Assembly (NCBI GenBank): GCA_944990035.1
Contig: CALYLX010000092.1
Span: 62,001-126,000, forward strand
From: Clitopilus passeckerianus
Taxonomy: Eukaryota; Basidiomycota; Agaricomycetes; Agaricales; Entolomataceae
DNA: 64,000 nucleotides
Direction: 5' to 3'
Shown here: piece by piece, positions 1 to 11,000 of the stretch
Numbering within the stretch: the stretch's first letter is position 1
Layout: the number at the start of each line of letters is the position of its first letter
The notes under the pieces: model-generated
What the model was told of the DNA's origin: nothing
What the model saw: only the letters and a program-made list of their open reading frames with translations
Database searches by the model: none
Made by a program: the position numbers and the translations under genes

Positions 1-263
1 AGAGTTTGCGAGCTGGGAGGGCTGCCGAATGCGTGTTCTAGAATGACCATGGATCCGGGGAGAGGAATTTGGCCCTCTCCGGAATCATCAAGTCTGTCGC
101 TAACCCAACGGAATGGTATTTTTCCATCTGGAAACCAACGCTTGACTCGACGGATAAGCCTCTTCATTCCACTGAAATATTTGCAGATCGTGGCTAGACC
201 ACTCATGAGGTCGCCAACTCTCTTTCGGTGGTGAAATTCACCGAAACGGAGGGTGCCCATATT

Positions 264-665
264 TCAGAAGTTAGATTCGAGAAGCGATTCCGCTGCAGCC
301 ATGAGTTTCAGGTATTGTTGGAGAGCAGCGTCGACGTTGTGAGGGTCTAGCGGAATAGAGGTTTGAATGCAACCGTCTACGAGACGGTACACAGTTTCAT
401 TGAAGGACTTTTTCTCCACTTTTTTGAGAAAGGCTTGTGAAAGCTCTCCTTTCAATGTTTCCGATCCCGGGTGCGTGTATTTGGACAAAATGTATTGAAG
501 GTCTGTTAGGGGTTTTGAGTCGGGACAGGGGTGGACGGTATCCCTGAGATCGATGAGGGATTGCTGTAGATGGGTGGCAAGTGTTAATATTGGCCAGGCA
601 ATTTGAATGAAGGTATGGGAACGTCTGGATGGGGCTTTTGGTTTTTGGATGGGCGAGAACGTCAA
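264..665 (-). CDS. Hypothetical helical protein, probably a last exon
   Basis: This is a 133-codon open frame whose C-terminal 90 residues look like a real alpha-helical protein (regularly spaced Leu/Ala, ending AAAESLLESNF). I do not recognise a family. The 5' end is unclear. An overlapping frame begins further upstream (ATG near 708, reading MFPTPEDDEVAHCFF) and could be the true N-terminus, joined by a splice or by a one-base error near a run of seven T. The nearest other gene is more than 3 kb away. It could equally be a fragment of a larger decayed gene. Confidence 0.4.
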   Translation of the reverse strand: MTFSPIQKPKAPSRRSHTFIQIAWPILTLATHLQQSLIDLRDTVHPCPDSKPLTDLQYILSKYTHPGSETLKGELSQAFLKKVEKKSFNETVYRLVDGCIQTSIPLDPHNVDAALQQYLKLMAAAESLLESNF

Positions 666-709
666 AAAAACAATGCGCCACCTCGTCGTCTTCTGGAGTA
701 GGAAACACT

Positions 710-3434
710 ACCCTTCGCTAAAACAAGGCACAGCTGTCCTTTTCTTTCTAATACAACCGATGTTGCATCCCCAGGAAGACCTGAAGTCAACATGAGGGCT
801 AGGGTGTCTAGTATTTGGAGTTCTGCGGCGGTTCTCTTGTGTCGGAGGTGGTTCTTGAAGGCAATGGTGTAACCTTAAAATGAGGGGATCATATAGTCGC
901 AATATCCAATACGACGTAGAATACTAAGCTGCTCCGAGAGCTTTGGTTGGGATTCACAAGCCGTGGGGCCCATTGGTGTGGTAGATAACCAAAGTGTCTC
1001 AAAAGAGCGTATGACGGTGCGGAACTCAGACGAAAACTATAAGCTATTAGTCAGATCTCAAAATTCAGAATCGAGAAATATCCGCCGAGCAGTCTGACTC
1101 CTACACGCACCCCGTAAGCTGTACGTTGAGCTTTCTAATCCACGTCGTGAGCAAATCGAATATGGGCTGGTATTTTTGAGTTAGATCCGCACAGTGTTGC
1201 GAAACGGCACAAATACTATGTTGATCGCTTTACCACCAGACCTCTGACACTTTACTCGGAAACCTACTCGGAAACCTATATACTCTATATACTGTACTGG
1301 ATACTCTCATCTCAAATGGGATGATCTCCTCGCACTGGGCCTAGACTCGATCTTTTTGTACGAGTACAAAATACAGAGTTTGATCTCTGCAGAACTTCGG
1401 AATCCCTAATGCATGTTTGGCTTCACATTTAAGTGCTATACACGTTTTATATCGATGCTATACACGTTTTATATCGTCTGAAAGTCTCCCTGAGTGGTTT
1501 TACGAGACACTAGCTTGAGTTGTCGTGAGAGAGTGAGAAGACTTAGTCTCCTGTAAGCAGTCTCTCGTACTCGTGCTCGCGTAAGCATTAAGACTCGGAA
1601 GAGGGAACTCTGTTGAACTTTCAAACCCCGCCGTAAGATCCCTCCCCAAACTCGAATACTGACTGGCACCGTCAACTCACACTCCTGCTCTTGCCACGTT
1701 GGCAAGCATATGGCAAGTAGTGCCACGCAACACGACTTTTGAATTCCCACAACTCGGCGAAAGACAATTGAGCATGCTTTATACAGCTGTGAAGGATGCA
1801 AGATATAGCCATCGATCCGGCGTTTGTTGAGATGAAGAGAGCAATGTTGTGCCCGTCTTTCTTTACGACCAAGTGTTAAAGAATGGCTAGCTTAGGTGAA
1901 TTTGAGGCGAGCCTTTCACCTCATGTCCGTATTGCTTCCTCGCTGGAAGACGGAAAAACTCATATTTGTGTTGACGCCAGGACCATGCTGCATTGTGACA
2001 CACGAGGCAACCTGGAAACTGCAAGCAATGGTCAACTGCTTGTCGGGTGCCATGCCCCCGCTTCGAGGTAGCTGTAGCCAACCATGTACGAGGCAACTGA
2101 CTAACGATCGACGCACCCACTGCCCATTAATTCTGCTGCACTCACCTCGGCTTGGTGGGGAGCTGTGAGGGGAAATACCATCGGTTCCTTCATAGAACTC
2201 AGTTCAAGCGCTTCGGCATTCGTACCCTCTGATTATCACCGGATAGCAATGTTATTGGCTCATGGTCTCTACAGCAACAGTAGAATATATATCAGTAACA
2301 GAACAGGACTCATTCATTCAAGATTGGCCGCCAACGCCCCGAGAGGACTACCAGGAGCCCAGGATTGGGGTTGGTCGGTGACCAAACAATTTTGCTACTC
2401 CCAATGTCATATCTCTCTGAGAGACTCGTGTCGTGGTTTCTTCCCTATCCTACGACGTTGAAATCGTGGAGGATGATACCAACGCCCCTCTTGACTACTA
2501 CCCTGCTTGATACAGCAGCAACTATTCTTGAAGTTCATAAGGTCCTATCACCCACAAATATTGTACCGAACGAAACACCAGCTAAGACCGGGGCCACTGT
2601 TTACATCCCGGAGCTTCCCCCTCCCTCAGAACCCCCTCCAATCCTAGACGATACACGACCTACGGTTCACATTCTAGAGCTCCCGCCACCCTCATGTCCT
2701 CCACCGACGCCCACACTACCGGATCCAGCAACTACCCTCTGTGACTGGTCTATGCTTGTGTCGCAGAACCAGAGCCTGGTGCGATAAATTGAAGTCCTTT
2801 GGTCATGTTTCAGTAATTATCAGATATTGTCGTCGGAATAACGCTATCATGGAGCCGGTAGAGTAAGCTTACAGCGCGAGTTTTTGTTCTGAGTAATCGA
2901 GATCCGAGTTCACGCGCTACTACCCAAGTTGACCAACTTGAAGCCGCCTGGACGTCGCCGAGATATCAGTCATTGGTCCAGACATAAAACCCTCTGACTG
3001 TGAGGTTACTCAAGACTGACTTTACTTCTGACAGGTTCCAAACACTTCCTGTGCATTTTGCTCAATGCTATGCCGATGGTCCCGCTCTTACTAAGTAGTA
3101 GGCTATTGATTTACTGCCCGATCTTTAGAACACCTCCTTGAATCAGTTGGGAGCAGTAAATATACCCAGCTGTTCCATAACCTTTTACATGTGCGGCCCC
3201 TTCTGTGGCTATCTCAAGTTGCCTCCTCATTGAAATGCCTTGCTCATAGATGATCAGTAAGAATCTAAGATACCCTTGCTATGCCGGGGCGTGGCCCAAG
3301 TGAAACAACCCCCAACAACTCTCGCGAGCGCATCAAGTGAGCAGACATTCTCATCAGGCTCCCCGGAAAAAATATGACCAGTAGCCCTCACCAACACTTG
3401 CAACGTTCGGAACATGAGCCCACGTTCAACTTTC
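710..3434. other. Gene-poor stretch
   Basis: I see no convincing multi-exon gene here. It holds a short tandem repeat at 1435-1478 and an open frame at 2365-2787 on the plus strand. The second half of that frame (2590-2720) is a proline-rich segment in which a unit of about 22 residues (ELPPPS.PPP core) occurs twice. It has no recognisable domain and may be a chance frame. Confidence 0.5.
1435..1478. repeat. Two-copy 22-bp tandem repeat
   Basis: The unit beginning GCTATACACGTTTTATATCG occurs twice, directly adjacent, with a difference only at the last bases. A related short duplication (ACTCGGAAACCT twice) lies about 180 bp upstream. No gene is close enough to suggest a regulatory role. Confidence 0.85.
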
Positions 3435-3440
3435 CAAACA

Positions 3441-3481
3441 TATGACGGCAGATTTCGTCAAGTATTCCTAGGCTAGGTTTG
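3441..3481 (+). repeat. Left terminal inverted repeat
   Basis: Left arm of the 712-bp element. It is preceded directly by the hexamer CAAACA and followed by a TTTGGT-rich subterminal zone that is also inverted at the other end. Confidence 0.88.
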
Positions 3482-4111
3482 GTAAAAAATCGTAGGGGTG
3501 ATGCCTGGATCTGTGCATTTGATGTTTGGTTTGGGTATGGTCAGTGTGTGGTTGAGGTTTGGTTCGCCCGAGTATCAATTTCTCACGCCCTCTGTCTTCC
3601 TCACAATTTCATTGATTCATTGATTGTGCAACAGCAGCCACAGTAGTGGCGACTTGGCGGCAACATCGAAAACTCTGTATCTACATATATCAAGACATGT
3701 AAAAGTTGTTAAACATTATACCAGCCCATTTTATGTGTGACAAATGCTTTGGGTACCCGCGAAATGAGGTTGCTCTGGGATTGATCTCTTGAACTCGATG
3801 AGCGGGAGTACATACCCAAATAAGGAAGGCGGATCAGTTCAGCGCGCCGATTCATCAACCTTTTCAAGCCATATCGCCTTTTATGGAACACTTTATCCCG
3901 AGAAAGTACACGACCATTCTTTTATTAGGGGCGTGGACATGTTTTATCTTAGTAGCTTCTCGCCATGAAGGACATTGCCCAGCATGCCCATGAGCGTGAG
4001 AAACTGATGGTTGGGCAAACCAAACTCCAACCAAACCCTGACCAAAACCCGACCAAACCCGAACCAGACATGAAATGCGGAAATTCACACATCACGCCAA
4101 CGGTTTCTGTC

Positions 4112-4152
4112 TAAACCTAGCCTAGGAATATTCGACGAAATCTGCCGTCATA
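4112..4152 (-). repeat. Right terminal inverted repeat
   Basis: Right arm of the 712-bp element. It is the reverse complement of 3441-3481 with about three mismatches and is followed directly by the second CAAACA hexamer. Confidence 0.88.
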
Positions 4153-4218
4153 CAAACACCAGGCCACTGATGGCAGCCTATAAATATTTCCATACTTGGC
4201 TGATGGGCTCGTTCGCAC

Positions 4219-4301
4219 CTCGAGCTAGCTCGGACTCATTCGAGGTTAGAGGTAGCTCGAGGTAATCGGACTTTGAACCAGCGTCAACTCGAGCTAGCTC
4301 G
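4219..4301. repeat. Pair of CTCGAGCTAGCTCG palindromic repeats
   Basis: The 14-mer CTCGAGCTAGCTCG, whose last 12 bases are a perfect palindrome, is present at 4219-4232 and again at 4288-4301. Related half-sites (GGTAGCTCGAGG) lie between them. It sits just outside the MITE and may be the remnant of another inverted-repeat element. Function is unknown. Confidence 0.7.
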
Positions 4302-4554
4302 TAACTCACCTCGCGGCAACACTAATTGTATTATAAACTCCCCAGATCTAATCAAGACGTAGACCGGGCGGGGTCGGTGTTAACAGACACGAATCAGCAG
4401 AAATGGTGCGGGCGCAAATTGAATCGAAGTTATATGGGCCAACGAACACTGAGCGAACGGCTGAATGTTTCCAATCTACCACACCTATGAAGGTTCCGTC
4501 AATGCTAGTATACCTTAGCCATCAAGGAGTCAACTAGTCAGTGCCACAACCTAA

Positions 4555-4865
4555 GGCATCCCTTCTGAGGCTTTCCAGAGTGTTTGTCCGTCTCTCTTCC
4601 GTCGCTCATGGGGACAGGCCGTCATAGCAGCGACAGGGAGAATTGTGCCGCCGCAACGCCAGTGAGGATCAATCAGCCGACCCGCCAGCCAATGAATTAT
4701 GAGAAACGCGTCTCGCAGATGCGTCCGCGATACTAAGTACTCCCACAGGCAGGTTTGCACTCTCCACGGGCTGTACAACGTCGTTGAGGTTGAGAGCAGC
4801 CGCATACGGTGCCGACTTTTAAGAAGTGACTTTCGGAAGGTATTACTAATGACTATCATGTGGTC
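4555..4865 (-). pseudogene. Decayed duplicate of the MFS transporter last exon
   Basis: Read on the minus strand, this stretch mirrors the C-terminal exon of the neighbouring MFS gene: NTFRKSLLK followed by a segment over the Asn/Val-rich helix, then the last TM region. At DNA level the shared block CGTCGTTGAGGTTGAG is intact and the flanks are recognisably similar, but indels shift the frame and there is no TM-competent reading frame throughout. It lies about 350 bp downstream of the intact gene in the same orientation, so a tandem partial duplication followed by decay is the simplest explanation. No upstream exons of the duplicate were found. A short coding-like stretch at 4972-5110 on the same strand (HHKQEADLDRVMKF) is unrelated to the transporter and unassigned. 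Confidence 0.7.
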
Positions 4866-5207
4866 GAGATCAAAGGTGAATGGAATGTGATATGATAACC
4901 ATTTATACACGCACAAGGACATGTATGAGCTTAGGAATAATATTATTTGTATCAAGTTATAATCAGACACTTACAAGGTGGGCGAGGGAGGAAAGAATAG
5001 CCAGAGGGCCCTGAAGAAGTCATCAATGAATTTCATGACGCGATCCAAATCAGCCTCCTGCTTGTGATGCTCTGTGTCAGAATTGCATCCGTCGTTGCAG
5101 GAGCTGAAGAGTAGGAATGTCATGCTACCAATAATTTTAAATCTGGTAACAGGCTAAAAGGGGAGGCTACGAGGACCCTCATGACAATCTGATATGTCGA
5201 CCTCCAT

Positions 5208-7580
5208 CTAAGCCAACCCTTCTGGCTTCTTTTCCGGGAGATCGTCTGTCTTTTTGCCGTCGTTGAGAGCAACGCTCCGCAATAACAGTGAGAGAGCGAA
5301 CTGTGCAACTGCAACGCCAGTAAGGGCTAGGCAGCCAATCCGCCAGGCTTTGACGAATGAGTGCAGAACGTCCATCTGGGTTACACCCTCAGGGAGATGA
5401 GCGTTGTTAACGAGCTCGACGACGTCGTTGAGGTTGAGACTAGCTGCAGATGGCGCCACCTTAAGCAATGATTTACGGAATGTGTTGTTGATTACTGTAG
5501 ATCCTGGATGAGTCGGGAAACGAAGAGGTTCGATAGAGGACAGACCGTTTCCGATTATACCGACACCCAGCACACCACCTAGATTTGGGACAGATGACAC
5601 CAGCGCAGTGACAGTGCTTAACTCATCCCTGGGAAGGCCAGCTTGAGCGACAACCGTCATGATCTGGGTGCACTTAGAGGAGTTTAGCAACTAACAGACC
5701 AGAGCACTGGTAAGTACAAGTCACTTACGCATCCAAATGCAAGGCCAGACAACAGGGAGTAGCCCACCACTTGACCGATTGTGGCCATTTCATTGAGCGT
5801 CGAGAGCAGGCCCTATTCCATGAAACCATAAGCAGGAATACCAAAACTATTGGCCGTGGTTAACCTACCATGCCAACCGGAAGAAGTGTATACGAGATGA
5901 AGAAGAAAGGTCGGACATGGCCCCATTTATACGCAGCGTAGTTGGTGACGGTGCTAGATATCGCAGCCATTGCTAAAAATGGAATGACCAAGGCGGCAGC
6001 GTTGATAGGTTTTACGCCAATAACCTGGAGGAACACTGAAAACCACGTTCTGAACAACCCAAAGCGAGATAGATATGAGGAAAGTTACCTGGCAGGTAGA
6101 ATGTCTTCACGTGCGGCGAGTTAGTTCAAAAAATCAAGGTAAGCATTTGGGCATACCATGGCGTAGAGGTGAAAGAACAATATCGTCCTAAGCACTGAAG
6201 AAATGAATGAGGATAGGCGTCGTCACGACGTAATAAAGTCTAACCAATGACCAAGGGGACGTTTCTCCATTTCCACTGGGAAAACAACCGGGGAGGAGCA
6301 ATTGGCTCCTTTGCCTTATTCTCAGCAAAAATGAAGAGAATAAAGGAGGCTCCAGCAGCACAGAACATTCCGATGACAAGTGGCGAATCCCAGGGTCTAG
6401 ACTGGCCACCAACGTTGAGGCCGATGACAAAGAACGTCAAAGTAGCGACCAAAGTGAACATCCCGCCTAAATCGAGTGTTTTGGCAGCGTGAAGTAAGTT
6501 GTCTCGTTGGTATGGGCTTCGGGGCAATTTGATGGTTTTCCAAAGGATAAAGGTGACTGGAGAATAGGCCGAACGTCAGTCATTTCGGCTTCTATAGTTG
6601 AGCTGGATACCTACTAACGGGCCCGAAGGGTGCATTAAACAAGAAACTAGAGGTGTTTGAGAATGGCTGAAGAAACTGGGGGCGAAAACAACCTACATCC
6701 ACTCCCAATGCCCAGCTTTTGCGAAACCTCCGCCTACGAGAGGTCCCATGGCATCCGCGAAAATGAACACAACATTGATCAGATTGAGGTACGAGCCCCT
6801 TTGGCGTTCGTTCGTAAGGTCTGCAAACGGCAATTTGGATGTATGTAATGGGTTGCAGTGCTGAAAAGCTGAATTGACTCACGTGAAAGTAGCACAATGG
6901 CAACGGAGAGCAGCCCGGCACCACCAACCCCTGCCACCAGGCGGCCAGCTATGAGTTGTGGCAGATTCTTGCTAGTTCCTGCAATTATGTTGCCAATGAC
7001 GAAGATCCAAAGCTCGATGATCAAGAATCTGAGAATCCCGAAGGCGTCCTAGTAGTGCCAGTTATGAGCGTCTCGTCAGTAGTACGGTGTTCGTCCAGCT
7101 TACCGCAAGACGGCCAGTAATGGGCTGGATGGCGGTAGCTGTCAACAGGTAGGAGGTAGATATCCAAGCCAAAGATCCTTCTGCTTTTACACCAGCTCCG
7201 ATGACCGAAATTGATGTTGCAACGATGGTCTCCTCTTCAAGAAATCGGTTTTCAATATTTATATTCCAGTTTGACGAAGAATCATTAGCCACCTATCGCG
7301 TAGAGAAAGGATGCCAATCCCAAACTAAAAGTGGTTAAGTAGTTTGAAGAACCACGTTGAAAGTAAGTTCGAACCTTAGTAGGATGATAAGAATTTTACT
7401 CCTTTTCATATCGTCGAATTTTGGGTATACATCCTCTCCCATCTCGGCTTCCTTCTCTTTCAGGGAGCGAACAGGAGTCCTCGCAACTTGCTCAATAGCT
7501 TCGGCTTCCACGCGTGTGCCATCCGGTACATTCTTGAGGGCCTCTTTTGCGATAGCTGTTTTGGATGCTGGCACCTCCAT
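5208..7580 (-). CDS. MFS drug:H+ antiporter (DHA2-like)
   Basis: Multi-exon transporter of the major facilitator superfamily, DHA2 (14-spanner) type, expected to export drugs or toxins across the plasma membrane. Proposed start is the ATG at 7580 (MEVPASKTAIAKEALKN), giving a hydrophilic N-terminus. TM1 then carries ETIVATSISVIG, the DHA2 counterpart of the LDxTIVATALP motif, followed by WISTSYLLTATAIQPITGRLA, IAGRLVAGVGGAGLL, LTNERQRGSYLNLINVVF and AMGPLVGGGFAKAGHWEWIF. These are typical landmarks in the right order. About eight exons join with clean short introns (for example donor GTAAGC after GRLA). The last exon (5208-5690) holds the final TM and ends in a Lys/Glu-rich tail. No frame lesion was found. 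The substrate is unknown and no biosynthetic cluster is visible around it. Confidence 0.9.
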
Positions 7581-8078
7581 CGAAAAGAAGTGGGTAAAGA
7601 ACCAAACCCTTGCAAGTGCGGCCCATCGAACAACATACGTTATGTCGACCATGTGGCCCGTTAACGGTCTAATTCCATGAGGATGGAATGAGTCAAGTTT
7701 GCGGCAGGAGTTGATCTCCGGAAAATTGACAGCCATAATTTTGATCATCGCACCGTCAACGCCGGTTCTTCATACAGTACGATCGGCTGGGGGTAAGTAT
7801 TGAACTGCAAGAGACATGGCCAACTCCAAGATGAGGAAAGTACTAGTGGAGTGAAAAAAACGCCAAGAGGTAACAGGTACGCGAAGCCACCGTGTCCTTC
7901 ACCGTCGCGTGATGATGTACTTTAGCCATCTGTGGCAGGAGACTGTAGTACGATTCATGAAGCCTCCACATTAGATTGTACATAAATCTATAGATGTAGG
8001 GACATATCAATAGTAAATTACAGGGTATATCTACAGAGGGTCATATGGGTCGTAACTTTGAGATTTTTCTCATGGTGA
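7581..8078. other. Intergenic region between MFS gene and large disordered-protein gene
   Basis: No gene recognised. This is the 5' flank of the MFS transporter on one side and the 3' flank of the 8-13.7 kb gene on the other. Confidence 0.6.
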
Positions 8079-11000
8079 TCATTGGACGCTATTCCCAGAA
8101 CTATTTTTCACCCAGACGCCACCCCCTCTGCCAGCCTTCCTTTCGACAGGAACACTCGGTCCAAACTTTAATGACTTCGCTAAGTTCGCAGCACTCCGGG
8201 TGGTGCTAGCGCCTGAGGTTTTCCCTGAACGGGCAGTGTCGGTGCTGCTCGTATCCCCCGAGTCATTCTTGCGTGAGTTCCATGCTGACGGTAGCGCCCG
8301 TTGATGGGCATCGAAGGAGACGGGTGAATCTGTTTTGCGCATAGGCTGGAATTCTGGAGGTGGTGGGGCTGCTTTATTGGTGAGGTTGTCCGAAGATGTC
8401 TGGGAGGAGCTATTCGTCCCCGAGGTAGTTTGGAAAAGCTTGGACGCCCAATGGCTGCCCCAGGGGTCCGTTGGGTCGTCAGCCTGCTCTGCCTCGATCT
8501 GGCCTTGAGAGTAGCTTCGTCTCTTGTGGGTTTTGGAATCGGTCTTCGACTTTGACACCGTGATACTCGCCACAGGATTCCCTCCCAGAGCGGAGGATGG
8601 TTCATACGTGTCGAAGGTGTAAGTTCTCAACCTTCCTAGATTATATCGCAAACACGCATCCATGATTAGTCAAGAGTTGAGTTGGGTGAGGGTAGTAAGA
8701 CTGACCTCTTCAAACTGCCGCCAATGTCTTCTTTACTTCCCCGCCTTCCGGAGGGCCCAAGGACCTGCATCTTCATGGACACTTCCTGCAACTTCGATGC
8801 AGCAGGTTGCCCATTGGCCGGCTGGGGAGGAGTTGGCGGTAGAGAGGAGATGTCGATGACGCTCCCACTGAGAGTGCTGACGCTTTGGGCAAAGTTGTTC
8901 GAGTAAGATGAGCCGCCACGGGAGGTACGTAGAGATCCGCTGCTGCTCGTGCCAAAGGTAGCTGTTTGGTCACCGTCAGTATCCGTCTTCTTGCGTTTCT
9001 CTTTCTTTGCCTTCGCCCGGTCCTTGTCCTTCTTATCCTTCTTTGGACTTTTGTCCCCATCTCCCATGCCCAGCACCGCCCCGACAGTCGCCAAAGTTGA
9101 CTCCAGTTGAGACGGTTTACTCTGCTGTGTTCGTTTGTCGTCAGCCTTCGTCTTGGTCTTCTTCTTTGACTTCTTCGGCTTGTCATGGAGCGTCTCCCCA
9201 TCACTCCAGGCACTCTTCTCCAAAACATCCGTCTGTCTTTCAAACCCACCGCCATACCCATACCCATAGTCCTCGAGGGCGTCCTTGGTGTCTTCGCGTA
9301 TAGTGAGATCAGTGCTGTGGCCCTTCGCTCTGAGTGTTCCGCGCCTGCCCTTCTCAGGCCCTCCTTGAGCCTCTGCCAAATCCTGTTCCAGCTCAATCAT
9401 CTCAATAGCACTTGCTTCCAAGCTATTTCGCCTTGCATAACGAATAGGGCTGGGACTTCTGTCCAACTCCTGCTCCTCCAACATCTCGGCATCGCCAATG
9501 TCAATACCAGGTTTCCAATGGCCAGCCATGCCTTCGAGATGGCGCAAGGAAGATGAGGGTGATGCAGAATGGATCCGAGGAGAAGGGGAGGCGATTCCCC
9601 GACCGGACGAGGCAGATCCAGAGCGATGGGGGCGTGCATCAGATAATTCGTCAGGACCGGTTGGGCCTCGGTAGCTCCTTCGATAGCTGAGCAGTTGCGC
9701 AGCCCTTGTCTTGTCAACACTGGCACCATTCCTGCGTTGACCCCGGTTCCTGTTCCGTGCTCTGTGGTATCCAGCATCGTCGTCGTCGTCGTCAAGTCCC
9801 TGAGCAAGAGCATTAGTGTGGCCCTGTTCAAAGGACGAACCAATTGACGACGAGAAGGAGCTGCGAGATCCGGGTCGGGCGTATTGCATAGGTGAAGGTG
9901 AGCGAGAGAGAATAGGATCATAGTCTTCATCGTTCACAAATGCTTCACCATCGCCCATGAGCCGTATTTCTCCATTGTCTATAGAGGAAGATTAGCTTCC
10001 ATTCGTAGCAATAGTCTGATGATTCCACGTACCAAGTCCACGAGATCCATTCCCAACCATAGACATCCTCTTCCTCCCAACCTGCGTACCACCCAACTCG
10101 CTATCACTGGACATCCGACCAAGCGTCGGATGCTCATGCATTGGTTCATCTTCTTCGTCCCGGTATCTTTCTTGCCTTCCCGTACTGCCGGTTTTAACTT
10201 TTGCCTTCTCCTCTTGCCGTTTCTCCTCGCGTTTCTTCCTCTCCGCCATCCGCCCCTCCTCTTTCTGCATATGAACTCTCCTTTCTTCCATCTCCTTGGC
10301 GATATCAGCCACCTGCTTCGGCCTCGCTGCGTTGGAGGTGACAGAACTTGACCTTGCACTCGTCGTTCCAGCACCAGGCATAGAAGCACCGGCGCCATAC
10401 AACCATTCTCCCCTCTCATTGGTCCTTCCTCCATCCTCCGGTTCAATGTCTTCTTCATCACTCCCCCATTCCTTCGCTTTGGCTTTCCTTGCCAAAGAAC
10501 TCGCAAATAGCCGTTGTCCAGCAGGACTCGTAGTTCTGACTCTTGCCCTTGCACCTAGCGGCGACGTGGCCCTTGATCCTGCAGCAACAGCTCCGAGCGG
10601 GGAAGTTGCTCTACTTGCATTAAAAGGCGACTCCGAGCTCTTATCTGGAGAAACAGGTGATGAAACAGCAGAGTGGGACATCCCGGTTATGGGTGATGAA
10701 GCCGTGATAAATGCAGGCTGGGGAGCGAACCCAAGGCGAGGGCTTGATGCAGGACTTGCTACGGAAGCTGGTTTGTATGAAGGTCGACCTCCCACAGTTG
10801 TTGGAATCGAAGAAAGGTTGGGTGCAGTCGTGTTGATCGAATTAGCACGAGACTTCGAATTTGATCGAGAGGCTGATCTACTGGCACCTGCAGCTGCAAC
10901 GGTGGCCAAGCTCGGGTGCGATGTCTCCCTTGAGAGGGATGCCGACCTTGAGTTGGAGTTTGAACCGTTTGAGGTAGGTTTTCCACTGAACATCTGGGAC

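Larger units (their letters stand above)
3441..4152. mobile_element. MITE-like non-autonomous DNA transposon
   Basis: The two ends are inverted copies of each other. The outer 41 bp (3441-3481 and 4112-4152) match at all but about three positions, beginning TATGACGGCAGATTTCGTC. The similarity then continues with more divergence through subterminal segments (about 3510-3600 against 3990-4085), both rich in GGTTTGG/CCAAACC blocks. Immediately outside each end is the same hexamer CAAACA (3435-3440 and 4153-4158), which reads as a target-site duplication. The roughly 350-bp core has only short frames and nothing resembling a transposase. I infer a non-autonomous foldback/MITE element. The superfamily cannot be assigned from a 6-bp duplication alone. 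Confidence 0.85.
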
